Below are positions 1 through 7,688 of a DNA stretch of 64,000 nt, piece after piece. The first letter of the stretch is position 1; each line of letters begins with the position of its first letter. The translations under genes were made by a program, and so were the position numbers. The notes under the pieces were generated by a model. It saw nothing but the letters and a program-made list of their open reading frames with translations, did not search any database and was not told the origin of the DNA. Location: the NCBI RefSeq assembly GCF_022968395.1, contig NZ_JALJQZ010000004.1, positions 115,909-179,908 on the forward strand, in the 5' to 3' direction. Source of the DNA: Affinirhizobium lemnae. Lineage in GTDB: Bacteria > Pseudomonadota > Alphaproteobacteria > Rhizobiales > Rhizobiaceae.

Positions 1-1128
1 GGGCGGGGTCTGCTGGTCGAAGAGTGCAGCGCCGGCGGCCTGCCAGCTGCCGGAATTGATGAAGGCGTGCTGAGCCACGCAGGCTGCATCGATCATCTTG
101 CGGCCGAGCGGATGGCCGGTCGCCATGGCTTCCGAACCACCCATGACGAAGGCCAGGCGGGCGGCTTCCGCGCCGTCCTGTGCCGCCTTCGAGGCGGCGT
201 GGCGCAGGCGCACCAGCGTCGGCCGGTCAACCTCGCCGTTCATCTGCATCTGCCGCCAGCCTTCCTCGATGGCATCGTAGAAGGCGGAGCGAGCGCCCAT
301 CAGAAGCCCTTCGGCCCGGGCAAAATCGATCTGGACATAGGCGCGCGCGGCCGGGCTGGGGGCACCTGTGACAGACGCACGGGTGAGTGCGTTGGTTTTC
401 ACCCAGTCGAGCGCCGAGCGGGCAGTGCCAAGCGCAACCACGGCCAGAACCTGTGCCGCAAGTGCCATGGCTGGATAGCGGAAGATCAGATCGTCCTGCT
501 GCGGCTTGCCACCGCGAATGAAGGTCCATTCTTCCTGTACTATGGCCTTTTCGATGACGATGTCATGGCTGCCGGTAGCACGAAGGCCAACTGTGTCCCA
601 GGTCTCATCGACCGTCGCATTTGCACGCGGCAAAACAGCGGTTCGAGGCAAAGGGCTATTCTCGCCTTCAATCTTGATGCCAGCACCGACAATTGATGCC
701 CCCATGACTCCTGAACCCCAAGGCCAGCGGCCCGAGATTTCCAGCCCTTCCGGCGTCCGTCGTGCGGGCTGCGGTGGGAACATTGCTCCGGCAAAGACAG
801 TGTTTGGGTCGGTGCCGTAGATCTGGGCATAGGTTTCTGGCGGCAAAGCCGCCAGATAGGTGGCCGAAACGCCAAAACTTGCTACCCAGCCGGCAGACGC
901 GTCAGCGGTTGAGATGGCTTCCACCAGGCGACAGAATTCGTGGGGCGGCAGCTCATCGCCGCCAAACCGCTTTGGTACGAAGGCACGGTAGACGCCTATT
1001 TTCTGGAACTGGGCAACAATATCTGCAGGAATGTGCCGCAACGCCTGAAATTCCTCAGCACGTATGGAGATCTCCGCTTTCAACGCCTCGAGTGTTTCGG
1101 CAGGAGTGGGAGGGGCATGATAATTCAT
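1..1128 (-). CDS. Flavin-dependent monooxygenase, acyl-CoA dehydrogenase fold (3' end cut by window edge)
   Basis: The frame is open for 376 codons from ATG 1128 to the first base of the window, so the C-terminus is missing. The protein begins MNYHAPPTPAETLEAL and shows the acyl-CoA dehydrogenase / HsaA-like layout: a helical N-terminal domain, a central beta domain (ISGRWPWGSGVMGAS, TWDTVGLRATGSHDIV) and a C-terminal helical bundle. Members of this class D flavin monooxygenase group, such as resorcinol hydroxylase oxygenases, hydroxylate phenols with FADH2 supplied by a separate reductase. The start overlaps the upstream amidase stop by four bases (ATGA), so the two are translationally coupled. 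With hydroxyquinol dioxygenase and maleylacetate reductase nearby, hydroxylation of a phenol to hydroxyquinol is inferred. A true acyl-CoA dehydrogenase is less likely. No reductase partner is seen in the window. Confidence 0.8.
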   Translation of the reverse strand, partial: MNYHAPPTPAETLEALKAEISIRAEEFQALRHIPADIVAQFQKIGVYRAFVPKRFGGDELPPHEFCRLVEAISTADASAGWVASFGVSATYLAALPPETYAQIYGTDPNTVFAGAMFPPQPARRTPEGLEISGRWPWGSGVMGASIVGAGIKIEGENSPLPRTAVLPRANATVDETWDTVGLRATGSHDIVIEKAIVQEEWTFIRGGKPQQDDLIFRYPAMALAAQVLAVVALGTARSALDWVKTNALTRASVTGAPSPAARAYVQIDFARAEGLLMGARSAFYDAIEEGWRQMQMNGEVDRPTLVRLRHAASKAAQDGAEAARLAFVMGGSEAMATGHPLGRKMIDAACVAQHAFINSGSWQAAGAALFDQQTPP

Positions 1129-2318
1129 CGTCTCATTCCTTCGTCTGGGCGAGCCTTTGTCTGGAAAATGGGATTCGTTTCGATGAGCCGCCGGGCCGCC
1201 GCAAGCAGACGAGCGTCTGCGCCCTTGGCCGCAACGAGCTGAATGCCGGAGGGTAGGCCGTCAGACGTTGTCGTCGGCAGCACGAGGGCCGGGTGGCCCG
1301 AGAGATTGAACGGCCGCAGATACCGCGTAAGTGTCAGGACCTTTGCCGGCTCGCTTGCTTCGGCAAGCAACGGTGGCGGCACGGGCAGGACCGGTGTCAG
1401 AAGCATGTCGACGCGTTCGAGAAGCGCCTCAACCTCCGCCGTGAAGCGGGCGCGGACTTCTTCCGCTTCTGCTATGTCAGTACTCGTAATGTTTCTTGCG
1501 GCTTCCAGCCGGTTGCGTACGTCTTCGCCCAGCAGGTCTGGCTGCTTCAGAAGCGATACATTGGCGGCAAGCGTTTCACGGCCGATGATGGCGATGGCCG
1601 CCTTGAAGGCAGCATCGAGCAATGGCAGCTCGATTACCTCGATGACGCCGCCTCGCGGGGCCTCGACAGCCAGCATCGCTTTAGCCATGCCCGGTTCGAT
1701 ACTGCCATCCAACTGGAGCCTGCCGATGCGGAGCGGGGCGTCGAGCATCGCGGTCTGAAAGCCGGGATCGAGGACATGCATGGCACGCTCGATCATGGAA
1801 ATGTTCCGAGCAAAGGGGCCGATGCAATCCAGCGAGGACTGTGCCGGTAGAGCGCCTTTGCGGCTGATGCGACCGAAGGTCGGCTTGAAGCCGATGACAC
1901 CACAGCAGATCGCGGGCTGGCGAATAGAGCCGCCGGTGTCCGTGCCGATAGCGAAGTCAACGAGGCCTGCCGCCACGGCTGAAGCCGATCCGGAAGACGA
2001 ACCACCAGGAATAAGCTGCGGGAAGGAAGGGTTTCGCGGAGTGCCCTCGAAATGGTTAACACCGGTCATGCCAAACGCAAGCTCATGCATCTTCGTTTTG
2101 CCGACGATCCGGCATCCGGCTGAAAGGAGACGCGTCACAATCTCTGCATTGCTTGTAGCAGGAGCGGAATGGGTGAGCGCACGGCTGCCACAGCGGGTCA
2201 CCATGCCCTCAATATCAATGCAATCCTTGACTGCAACAGTCAGCCCGTCCTTTGCGCCCAACGCAAATTCAGACACAAAAGCTCTGATGGCGTTCTTATC
2301 GCTCGTTTCGTTTGACAT
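1125..2318 (-). CDS. Amidase signature family hydrolase
   Basis: This 397-residue protein belongs to the amidase signature (AS) family, which hydrolyses C-N amide bonds with a Ser-cisSer-Lys triad. The triad is visible: Lys31 in VAVKD, the GGSSSG loop at 105-110, and the nucleophile Ser131 in GTDTGGSIRQPA. The frame remains open upstream to 2465, but those residues are unlike the family and cross the promoter, so the start MSNETSDKNAIRAF (2318) is preferred. It is the first gene of an operon with the flavin hydroxylase. It may release an aromatic acid or amine from an amide before hydroxylation; the substrate is inferred only from context. An operator-like motif lies 31-54 bases upstream of the start. 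Confidence 0.88.
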   Translation of the reverse strand: MSNETSDKNAIRAFVSEFALGAKDGLTVAVKDCIDIEGMVTRCGSRALTHSAPATSNAEIVTRLLSAGCRIVGKTKMHELAFGMTGVNHFEGTPRNPSFPQLIPGGSSSGSASAVAAGLVDFAIGTDTGGSIRQPAICCGVIGFKPTFGRISRKGALPAQSSLDCIGPFARNISMIERAMHVLDPGFQTAMLDAPLRIGRLQLDGSIEPGMAKAMLAVEAPRGGVIEVIELPLLDAAFKAAIAIIGRETLAANVSLLKQPDLLGEDVRNRLEAARNITSTDIAEAEEVRARFTAEVEALLERVDMLLTPVLPVPPPLLAEASEPAKVLTLTRYLRPFNLSGHPALVLPTTTSDGLPSGIQLVAAKGADARLLAAARRLIETNPIFQTKARPDEGMRR

Positions 2319-2348
2319 TGCTCGTCGGGCTTTGGCCCGTTCCCCGTT

Positions 2349-2372
2349 ATTTACGTGAATGTTACCGTAAAT
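2349..2372 (+). promoter_or_regulatory. Operator-like palindrome, copy 1 of shared motif
   Basis: The site starts ATTTACGTGAATGTTACCG and continues to form a 24-bp imperfect palindrome with 7-bp outer arms ATTTACG / CGTAAAT. Its 19-bp core matches 17 of 19 bases at 2667-2685 and, on the other strand, 17 of 19 at 17742-17724. It sits 31-54 bases before the amidase start. A LysR-type binding site is inferred. Confidence 0.65.
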
Positions 2373-2666
2373 ACTCCGGCTGTCAATGAGCAACGCTATA
2401 AAAATCTGAAAATTAATGTTTCGTATCAAGGGGATAATGCAAAAAAGGAACGGCTTCGCCCTCACGGCAAAACCGTTCCTCAGAAATTCGAAAAATGCAA
2501 AATGTTACAGCGATCCCTGGCAGCAGGATATCCGCAGTCCAACTATTAGCACGCGAGAGCCGACATTATTCTTGCGGAATTCGGAAAACTCTTTTCTAGA
2601 CATGCAGTGTTTACCTCAGGTCCAGCAAGAACAGTGGCTTGACATGGTATCGGTGTCCCATTTGAA

Positions 2667-2685
2667 ATTTACGTGATTATTACCG
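2667..2685 (+). promoter_or_regulatory. Operator-like motif, copy 2
   Basis: The sequence ATTTACGTGATTATTACCG differs from the copy at 2349 at two positions. It is about 85 bases upstream of the SnoaL-like start and in the same orientation, suggesting that the same regulator controls both divergent units. Confidence 0.6.
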
Positions 2686-2769
2686 CTTGACGGTTGCCAT
2701 GTCAGGAATAGGCTTTTTCGGGAAGGTGCCCTCGCGGGGGCTTAACCGGCCTTGAAACGGGATTTTATC

Positions 2770-3336
2770 ATGAACGAAGAGTTAGACATCGCGGCGCTCG
2801 TGCGACGCATCGAAACGCTGGAAGCCGAAGCGGATATCCGCCGCATTCAGGCGCGCTACATGTTTCTCTGCGACACACCGAACCCGGAATTCGGTGTGGC
2901 CGACGATGCTGCGCGCATCGACCTGATCATGCAGCTCTACACGGAGGATGCCGTGTGGGAAGGTGTCGGCGAATACTACGATAATCAGTTTGGTCGAGCA
3001 GTTGGTGCTGACGCCATCCGCAAGCATTTCCAAGGCTTTTGGGGCGGTAAGACGGATCCGGCACTGATCCTTAACTGCCACTACCTGACCTCGGAACAGA
3101 TCCATGTTCACGCCAACGGTACGACGGCAGACGGGCAATGGGTGCATATGCAGCCCTGGCTATTCTCCGATGGCAAGGCACTCTTACGCTCCTCGCGCCT
3201 CAACAACACGTTTCGCAAGGAGCCCGACGGCGTGTGGAAGATTACCCGCACCCGCACTGAAAACGTCTTCGTCGCACCGCTTCCCGCCACCTGGGCATCG
3301 GATTATCCTTCGAAATCGGTGCTTATGAAGCCGTAA
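2770..3336 (+). CDS. SnoaL-like / NTF2-fold protein
   Basis: The protein has 188 residues from ATG 2770 (MNEELDIAALVRRIETLEAE). A TTG six codons earlier is in frame but has no better ribosome site. It starts with a helix containing the IRRIQARYM pattern typical of SnoaL_4-type NTF2-fold proteins, followed by YTEDAVWEG and a beta-rich C-terminal half. The fold often serves as a small hydrolase, isomerase or dehydratase, or as a ring-hydroxylating dioxygenase beta subunit. Here it stands alone, without an alpha subunit. It is divergent from the amidase/hydroxylase operon and shares its operator motif, so a role in the same aromatic pathway is likely; the reaction is unknown. Confidence 0.75.
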   Translation: MNEELDIAALVRRIETLEAEADIRRIQARYMFLCDTPNPEFGVADDAARIDLIMQLYTEDAVWEGVGEYYDNQFGRAVGADAIRKHFQGFWGGKTDPALILNCHYLTSEQIHVHANGTTADGQWVHMQPWLFSDGKALLRSSRLNNTFRKEPDGVWKITRTRTENVFVAPLPATWASDYPSKSVLMKP

Positions 3337-3419
3337 GGATAACGCCCACAATAGAGCATTTCCGGTTAAAACGGGATCACCTGTAATACTCTATCTCTTT
3401 GTCTTTACGCAGTCTGGAC

Positions 3420-3454
3420 TTAGAGCGCTTCAGGGTTAAATGGAAACAGTTCTG
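3420..3454 (+). repeat. Short intergenic repeat, left arm of inverted pair
   Basis: It begins TTAGAGCGCTTCAGGG and ends GGAAACAGTTCTG. It pairs with the reverse complement of 3565-3598 with one gap and a few mismatches. Such elements are abundant between genes of Rhizobiaceae and Brucellaceae. Confidence 0.65.
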
Positions 3455-3564
3455 TTTGGGAGGGCCGGATCATTTTCAGCCATTATCTGCGGCTTTTGTC
3501 TCGATCGTACCTTGCGGGTATGCCCTTCGCCAAAAGCCTTGATCCTGACTGAAACCGAGCACGG

Positions 3565-3598
3565 CAGAACGATTCCATTGAGCCCTGAAACGCTCTAA
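3565..3598 (-). repeat. Short intergenic repeat, right arm of inverted pair
   Basis: Read on the minus strand it begins TTAGAGCGTTTCAGGG and ends AATCGTTCTG, matching the arm at 3420. The two arms are separated by 110 bases and could fold into a long stem. Confidence 0.65.
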
Positions 3599-3661
3599 AA
3601 CCGCTAACGTACTTTTACTGGACCTGCTTTCAGAATGTCTCGTCGATCGTCTTGCAGAACG

Positions 3662-3686
3662 AAAAAGGGCCGGCATCCACCGGCCC
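3662..3686 (-). terminator. Intrinsic terminator of the hydroxyquinol operon
   Basis: On the minus strand a perfect 7-bp GC stem GGGCCGG / CCGGCCC with a 6-base loop is followed directly by TTTTT. It lies 26 bases past the aldehyde dehydrogenase stop. Confidence 0.85.
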
Positions 3687-3711
3687 TTCGCCATGCATGG
3701 CGTGCTGTCCA

Positions 3712-5220
3712 TCACCGGTAGGCAATGCAGACAGCTTTGGTTTCGAGATAGTTTTCCAGCGCCCGGCTGCCATGCTCACGGCCTATTCCAGATTGCTTGC
3801 GGCCGCCGAAGGGCATGTTCTGGTCGGGAATATTGTGGCTGTTGACCCAGACGGTACCCGCCTCGATCTTCGGCACATAGCGCATGACCTTGTTGAGATC
3901 GTTGGTCCAGATCGATGCGCCAAGGCCGTAGCGGGTGTCGTTGGCAAGACGAACTGCTTCGTCCGGGTCATCGAATGGCGTGATGGTCACGACCGGGCCG
4001 AAGACTTCATCCTGCATGAGCGCCATGTCCTGTCGGACATCCGTGAAGAGTTCCGGTGCAACGAAGAAACCCTTGTCGGGCGCGCTGGCACCTAGAACTG
4101 GCTTTGCGCCATCTTCGATCCCGCGCGCGATGCAGGCTTTTACGTGGGACTGATGTTTGGCAGAGACCAGTGGATTGATCTGGTTCATCGGATTGAGGCC
4201 CGAACCCACCGCAAGGCTGCGCGAAACATTCGCAATCACCTCCAGCGCTTTTTCGTAAATGCCCTTCTGAGCATAGATGCGTGTGCCGGCGCAGCAGGTC
4301 TGTCCGGTATTGAAGAAGACGCCTATGCCGGCGGCGGCGCCGAGCAGATCGAGATCCATGTCGTCGAACATGATCATCGGCGCTTTGCCACCGAGTTCCA
4401 GCGTCACGCGTTTCATGTCCTTCATGGCTTGAACGCCGATCAGCTTACCGGTCTCGGTGGAGCCGGTAAAGGTAATCTTGGCAACGCCGGGATGGGCAAC
4501 GAGTGCCGCCCCCGCCGTCTCGCCCATGCCGGTCACGACATTGACCACGCCTTCCGGAAAGCCGGCTTCAAGGCACAACTCGGCAAGTCGGATGGAGGTG
4601 AGCGGCGTTTCCTCGGCTGGCTTCAGAACAACGGTACAGCCGGCAGCGAGCGCCGGGGCGATCTTCCACGCGGCCATATTGAGCGGGAAGTTCCACGGCG
4701 TGATGGCGGCAACGACGCCGACTGGCTCCTTGCGGGTGTGGGCCTGATAGCGCATGCCCGGCGGGATACCGATAGAGACATCTAGCGTTGCGCCCTCGAT
4801 CTTGGTCGCGCAGCCAGCCATGTAACGGAAATACTCGGCCGAGGACTGCACCTCGATCAGGCGTGACAGGAGGATCGACTTGCCTTGGTTGAGCGTTTCA
4901 AGCTGTGCCAGTTCCTCGCCGTTTTCTTCAATCAGATCGGCGAGCTTCAGGAGGAGTGACTGGCGCTGTACCGGCAGCATTTTCGACCAAGGACCTTCGA
5001 ATGCCGCTGCCGCAGCCCTCACAGCGAGATCGATATCGTTTGCATCGCAGGCGGGCACATGGGCCAGCACTTCGCCGGTGGCAGGGTTCGTTACCGTGTA
5101 AGTGGCGCCGGACGTCGCTGCGGATGACTGCCCGCCTATCAACACCCTGGGCGATTTCAGGAAGTCGGTCACGGCATCGCATACCGATTCAACGACACTA
5201 TCTGGTCGTGCAATTTTCAT
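3712..5220 (-). CDS. NAD(P)-dependent aldehyde dehydrogenase
   Basis: This is a full-length 502-residue aldehyde dehydrogenase. Visible motifs are the cofactor-binding ITPWNFPLNMAAWKIAPALA, the FTGSTETGK turn, the general base Glu in LELGGK and the catalytic Cys in FNTGQTCCAGTR. The double-Cys context is typical of the phenylacetaldehyde / betaine aldehyde dehydrogenase branch. It oxidises an aldehyde to an acid in the cytoplasm. It is the last gene of the operon with hydroxyquinol dioxygenase and maleylacetate reductase, 48 bases after the dioxygenase, and is followed by a strong terminator. An aromatic or side-chain aldehyde released earlier in the pathway is the inferred substrate. Confidence 0.9.
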   Translation of the reverse strand: MKIARPDSVVESVCDAVTDFLKSPRVLIGGQSSAATSGATYTVTNPATGEVLAHVPACDANDIDLAVRAAAAAFEGPWSKMLPVQRQSLLLKLADLIEENGEELAQLETLNQGKSILLSRLIEVQSSAEYFRYMAGCATKIEGATLDVSIGIPPGMRYQAHTRKEPVGVVAAITPWNFPLNMAAWKIAPALAAGCTVVLKPAEETPLTSIRLAELCLEAGFPEGVVNVVTGMGETAGAALVAHPGVAKITFTGSTETGKLIGVQAMKDMKRVTLELGGKAPMIMFDDMDLDLLGAAAGIGVFFNTGQTCCAGTRIYAQKGIYEKALEVIANVSRSLAVGSGLNPMNQINPLVSAKHQSHVKACIARGIEDGAKPVLGASAPDKGFFVAPELFTDVRQDMALMQDEVFGPVVTITPFDDPDEAVRLANDTRYGLGASIWTNDLNKVMRYVPKIEAGTVWVNSHNIPDQNMPFGGRKQSGIGREHGSRALENYLETKAVCIAYR

Positions 5221-5268
5221 ATCTAATCCCTCTTTGATTGTTGTTGGCTTTAGTGCCTGCTCTGCCTG

Positions 5269-6111
5269 TCAGTCAGCCTGTCGGCATAGGGTAAAGTCGT
5301 AATTGGCACGCCATGCTTCTGTGTCGGAATCGACTTTAAGGTAGTCGACGATCAGAGATTCCTTGACACCGAACACGGCGTCCGAGGCAAGGTATCGATC
5401 TCCCGCCACGAAGATGTGCGTGATCAAACGGCAGTGGCCCGCTGCCGTGACCATGAAATGCATGTGTGCGGGCCGCCATGGATGTCGCCCAAGCGCTGCC
5501 AGCATCCGGCCTACTGGTCCATCGTCTGGGATCGGATAGGAAACCGGCTTGATGCCTCTAAACGCGTAAGTCCCATCCGGGCCGGTGCGGAAACGGCCGC
5601 GATTGTTAAAGGCCGGCTGAAGGTCGGGCTGCTGGACATCGTAAAAACCGTCCTCATTATCGGACCACACATCGACCACGGCATTTTCCAGAGGCTTGCC
5701 ATGCAGATCGAGCACACGGCCGGTGTAGAGGCAAATCTCGCCTTTGCCATCGAGACTGATATTGCTTCCCATGGCACGCTCCGGTGCACCATCAACATGG
5801 AATGGGCCGAACACGGTAGTTTCCGTGGCCCCATTGGGGGCGCGGTGGTTGATGGCATCGACCAGCATGGACGCCCCGAGCGTATCGGAGAGAAGAATAA
5901 ATTCCTGCCGACTGCCGGAGCAGGTCTGACCGGTTTGCGTAAGAAATTCTATTGCCTGCTCCCACTCGGCTTCAGTCAGTTCCACATCCCGAATGAAAGC
6001 ATGTAGATGGCCAACCAGTGAGGTCATAATCCTGCGCAATCGAGGCGATGTGTGCGGCCCGATGCGGTTGTTGACGACATCTGCGGATGTCTCCTCGGTG
6101 AAATAGCTCAT
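5269..6111 (-). CDS. Intradiol ring-cleavage dioxygenase, hydroxyquinol 1,2-dioxygenase type
   Basis: The 280-residue protein has the N-terminal dimerisation helices and C-terminal beta sandwich of intradiol dioxygenases. Fe(III) ligands are recognisable: Tyr in NEDGFYDVQQ, Tyr in KPVSYPIPDDGPVG, and two His in RPAHMHF and its context. The DVWSDNEDGFYDVQQ stretch and the SYPIP segment resemble hydroxyquinol 1,2-dioxygenases more than catechol enzymes. It would cleave 1,2,4-trihydroxybenzene to maleylacetate. The start overlaps the maleylacetate reductase stop by four bases, and that enzyme uses exactly this product, which supports the assignment. A chlorocatechol-type activity is the main alternative. 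Confidence 0.86.
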   Translation of the reverse strand: MSYFTEETSADVVNNRIGPHTSPRLRRIMTSLVGHLHAFIRDVELTEAEWEQAIEFLTQTGQTCSGSRQEFILLSDTLGASMLVDAINHRAPNGATETTVFGPFHVDGAPERAMGSNISLDGKGEICLYTGRVLDLHGKPLENAVVDVWSDNEDGFYDVQQPDLQPAFNNRGRFRTGPDGTYAFRGIKPVSYPIPDDGPVGRMLAALGRHPWRPAHMHFMVTAAGHCRLITHIFVAGDRYLASDAVFGVKESLIVDYLKVDSDTEAWRANYDFTLCRQAD

Positions 6112-7190
6112 GCGGTTTTCCTTCCCTCAACCCATGGTGTCGCGCCGTCGAAGGCCCTTTGCATCAATTGCCTGATGGGTCCTGCCTCAAGCGGGCGCGG
6201 GTTCCAGTAGCTGTTCGTCAGAGCAATCTCGGTTGCTCGATCGAGGCCATCTGCGGGCATGCCAATCTCTGCGAGACTTATAGGGGCGCCAACGGATCTG
6301 GCGAGTTTCTGGAGTGCAAGGGCCGGTTCCTCCCCGAAAATGGTTTCCAGCGAAGCGATGACTTCGGGGATGGAAGGCGCATTGTAGGCCAGTGCGTGTG
6401 GCAGAACGATAGTGTGCGTTTCAGCATGCGGCAGATCGAAACTGCCGCCCAGCGTGTGACACAGCTTGTGATGCAACGCCATGCCGACAGCCCCCAGACA
6501 GGTTCCACATAACCACGCGCCATGAAGTGCATCGAAGCGCGCGTCGCGGTCACCGGGATCCTGGGCTATCTTCGGCAATGCACGGGCCAGGGCTGCGATT
6601 GCTTCGAGGGCCAGCACAGAGATGACAGGATTGCTGTCTCGCGCATAAAGTGCTTCCACCGCATGAGCGATTGCATTCATGCCGCTGGTGCCGGACAACG
6701 TTATTGGCAGGCTCATGGTTTGTTCCACGTCGTAAATCACAACCTGCGGCAAGACCTTTGGCGTTGTCTGCGTTTTCTTGATGCCTTCATTGGTTTCCCC
6801 AAGAATTGGCGTCATCTCAGAACCAGCATAGGTGGTGGGGAGCACCACCTGCGGAAGGCCGGTGCGAAGGGCAATCGCCTTGGCAAGTCCGGTTGTCGAA
6901 CCACCGCCGATTGCCACTATGGCATCAACCCTCTTCTGCGATGCAAGAGCGACTGCCTGTTCGCTGACATGGACCGGCGTGTGCATGACCGCGCCAGCAA
7001 ACACGCCAGCAGCAGCTCCGCCCAGAAGCGCAGCCAACTGTTCGGCCTGTCCTTTCTGGGGAGGCGTGGAGAGGATCAGCGCGCGGGATGCACCAAGCCG
7101 TGCCACCTCTTCCGGCAATTGCCGAGTCGTTCCAAAACCGAAAATGACTCTGGCCGGATGGCTTGTGTAGACGAAATTGGAGCGCGACAT
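6108..7190 (-). CDS. Maleylacetate reductase (iron-alcohol-dehydrogenase-like family)
   Basis: The protein has 360 residues from MSRSNFVYTSHPARVIFGFG. The frame extends upstream to 7214 but would run into the preceding gene, and ATG 7190 lies one base after that gene's stop. Family features are the nucleotide-binding GGGSTTGLAKAIAL, the PTTYAGSEMTPILGET segment and the HKLCHTLGGSFDLPHAETHTIVLPH region that holds the active-site histidines. The enzyme reduces maleylacetate to 3-oxoadipate with NAD(P)H, feeding ring-cleavage product into the beta-ketoadipate pathway. It overlaps the downstream dioxygenase by four bases, so the two are coupled. Confidence 0.92.
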   Translation of the reverse strand: MSRSNFVYTSHPARVIFGFGTTRQLPEEVARLGASRALILSTPPQKGQAEQLAALLGGAAAGVFAGAVMHTPVHVSEQAVALASQKRVDAIVAIGGGSTTGLAKAIALRTGLPQVVLPTTYAGSEMTPILGETNEGIKKTQTTPKVLPQVVIYDVEQTMSLPITLSGTSGMNAIAHAVEALYARDSNPVISVLALEAIAALARALPKIAQDPGDRDARFDALHGAWLCGTCLGAVGMALHHKLCHTLGGSFDLPHAETHTIVLPHALAYNAPSIPEVIASLETIFGEEPALALQKLARSVGAPISLAEIGMPADGLDRATEIALTNSYWNPRPLEAGPIRQLMQRAFDGATPWVEGRKTA

Positions 7191-7191
7191 T

Positions 7192-7452
7192 TCACGCCAC
7201 CTTCCGTGACGCAATGAGGTAATCCATCTGATGGCGCGCTATACGCAGCCCTTTCAGCCTATTGCGAACGTATGATACGCCGTCTGTTTCCAGGCCTACC
7301 TCCAGCAAGGTCATACCCGGGATCTTGCTTCGAAGGCCCTCGAATTCGCGACAGACGGAAGCAATTGCCTCATTCTTCTGGTCCGCTGTAGAGCCAGCCA
7401 CGTTCCACATAACGATATGGCACATGGCGCGCGTAGTCGTAGACATGGGCAT
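7192..7452 (-). CDS. Dabb (stress-responsive A/B barrel) protein with apparent internal deletion
   Basis: The 86-residue protein starts MPMSTTTRAMCHIVMWNV. The N-terminal half is a good Dabb domain (CHIVMWNV, FEGLRSKIPGMTLLEVGLE), and the end LRIARHQMDYLIA matches the usual C-terminal strand. The central segment that normally follows SYV (a strand with the FES/FDS motif and the helix ending in HPEH) is absent, so about 25-30 residues seem lost in frame. Dabb proteins act as small dimeric barrels, sometimes as aromatic-pathway helper enzymes. It heads the operon with maleylacetate reductase, one base before that start. Its function may be lost while it still serves translational coupling. Confidence 0.65.
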   Translation of the reverse strand: MPMSTTTRAMCHIVMWNVAGSTADQKNEAIASVCREFEGLRSKIPGMTLLEVGLETDGVSYVRNRLKGLRIARHQMDYLIASRKVA

Positions 7453-7514
7453 AAATGTTTCCCCGTGATGCTGACGCGGAAACTTTCCGCCGTTTGCGCA
7501 CCCTCTCATTGACC

Positions 7515-7530
7515 AATTACGTGATAAATC
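7515..7530 (+). promoter_or_regulatory. Possible weak fourth copy of the operator motif
   Basis: AATTACGTGATAAATC shares the TTACGTGAT core with the motif at 2667 and lies 63-78 bases upstream of the Dabb start, where an operator of the hydroxyquinol operon would be expected. The second half matches poorly. Confidence 0.35.
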
Positions 7531-7657
7531 ATGTTTTTTGGAAAAGTTTCTTGCGATTTTTGCAACAAAGAGATTCGGCAGCAGGGGCTTACGGAATTCG
7601 GAAGAACACGCTTAATGCCTCCGCCTTGTAGAGGCTGAAGGCAAACTGAAGGCATGA

Positions 7658-7682
7658 GGCGACCCGGTCATGCCGGGCCGCC
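7658..7682 (-). terminator. GC-rich hairpin after catA
   Basis: Arms GGCGACCCGG and CCGGGCCGCC pair with one mismatch around a 5-base loop, beginning 7 bases past the catA stop on the minus strand. There is no clear T-run, so it may be a weak or Rho-assisted terminator separating the cat genes from the hydroxyquinol operon. Confidence 0.45.
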
Positions 7683-7688
7683 CATGGT

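Larger units (their letters stand above)
2319..2769. promoter_or_regulatory. Divergent intergenic promoter region between amidase and SnoaL-like gene
   Basis: These 450 bases contain no credible gene. They hold two copies of a 19-bp motif (2349-2367 and 2667-2685), one near each divergent start, and are AT-richer than the flanking genes. This is a candidate bidirectional control region. Confidence 0.6.
3337..3711. other. Gene-free intergenic stretch with repeat pair and terminator
   Basis: No gene is supported. The stretch holds an inverted pair of a dispersed-type repeat (3420-3454 and 3565-3598) and a strong hairpin terminator for the minus-strand aldehyde dehydrogenase (3662-3686). A sequence near 3352 (AGAGCATTTCCGG) resembles other short intergenic repeats of Hyphomicrobiales. 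Confidence 0.6.

Noticed and set aside
3104..3328. Antisense and alternate-frame ORFs over annotated genes, such as over the SnoaL-like gene
   Set aside because: They are high-GC shadow frames of genes with clear family matches.
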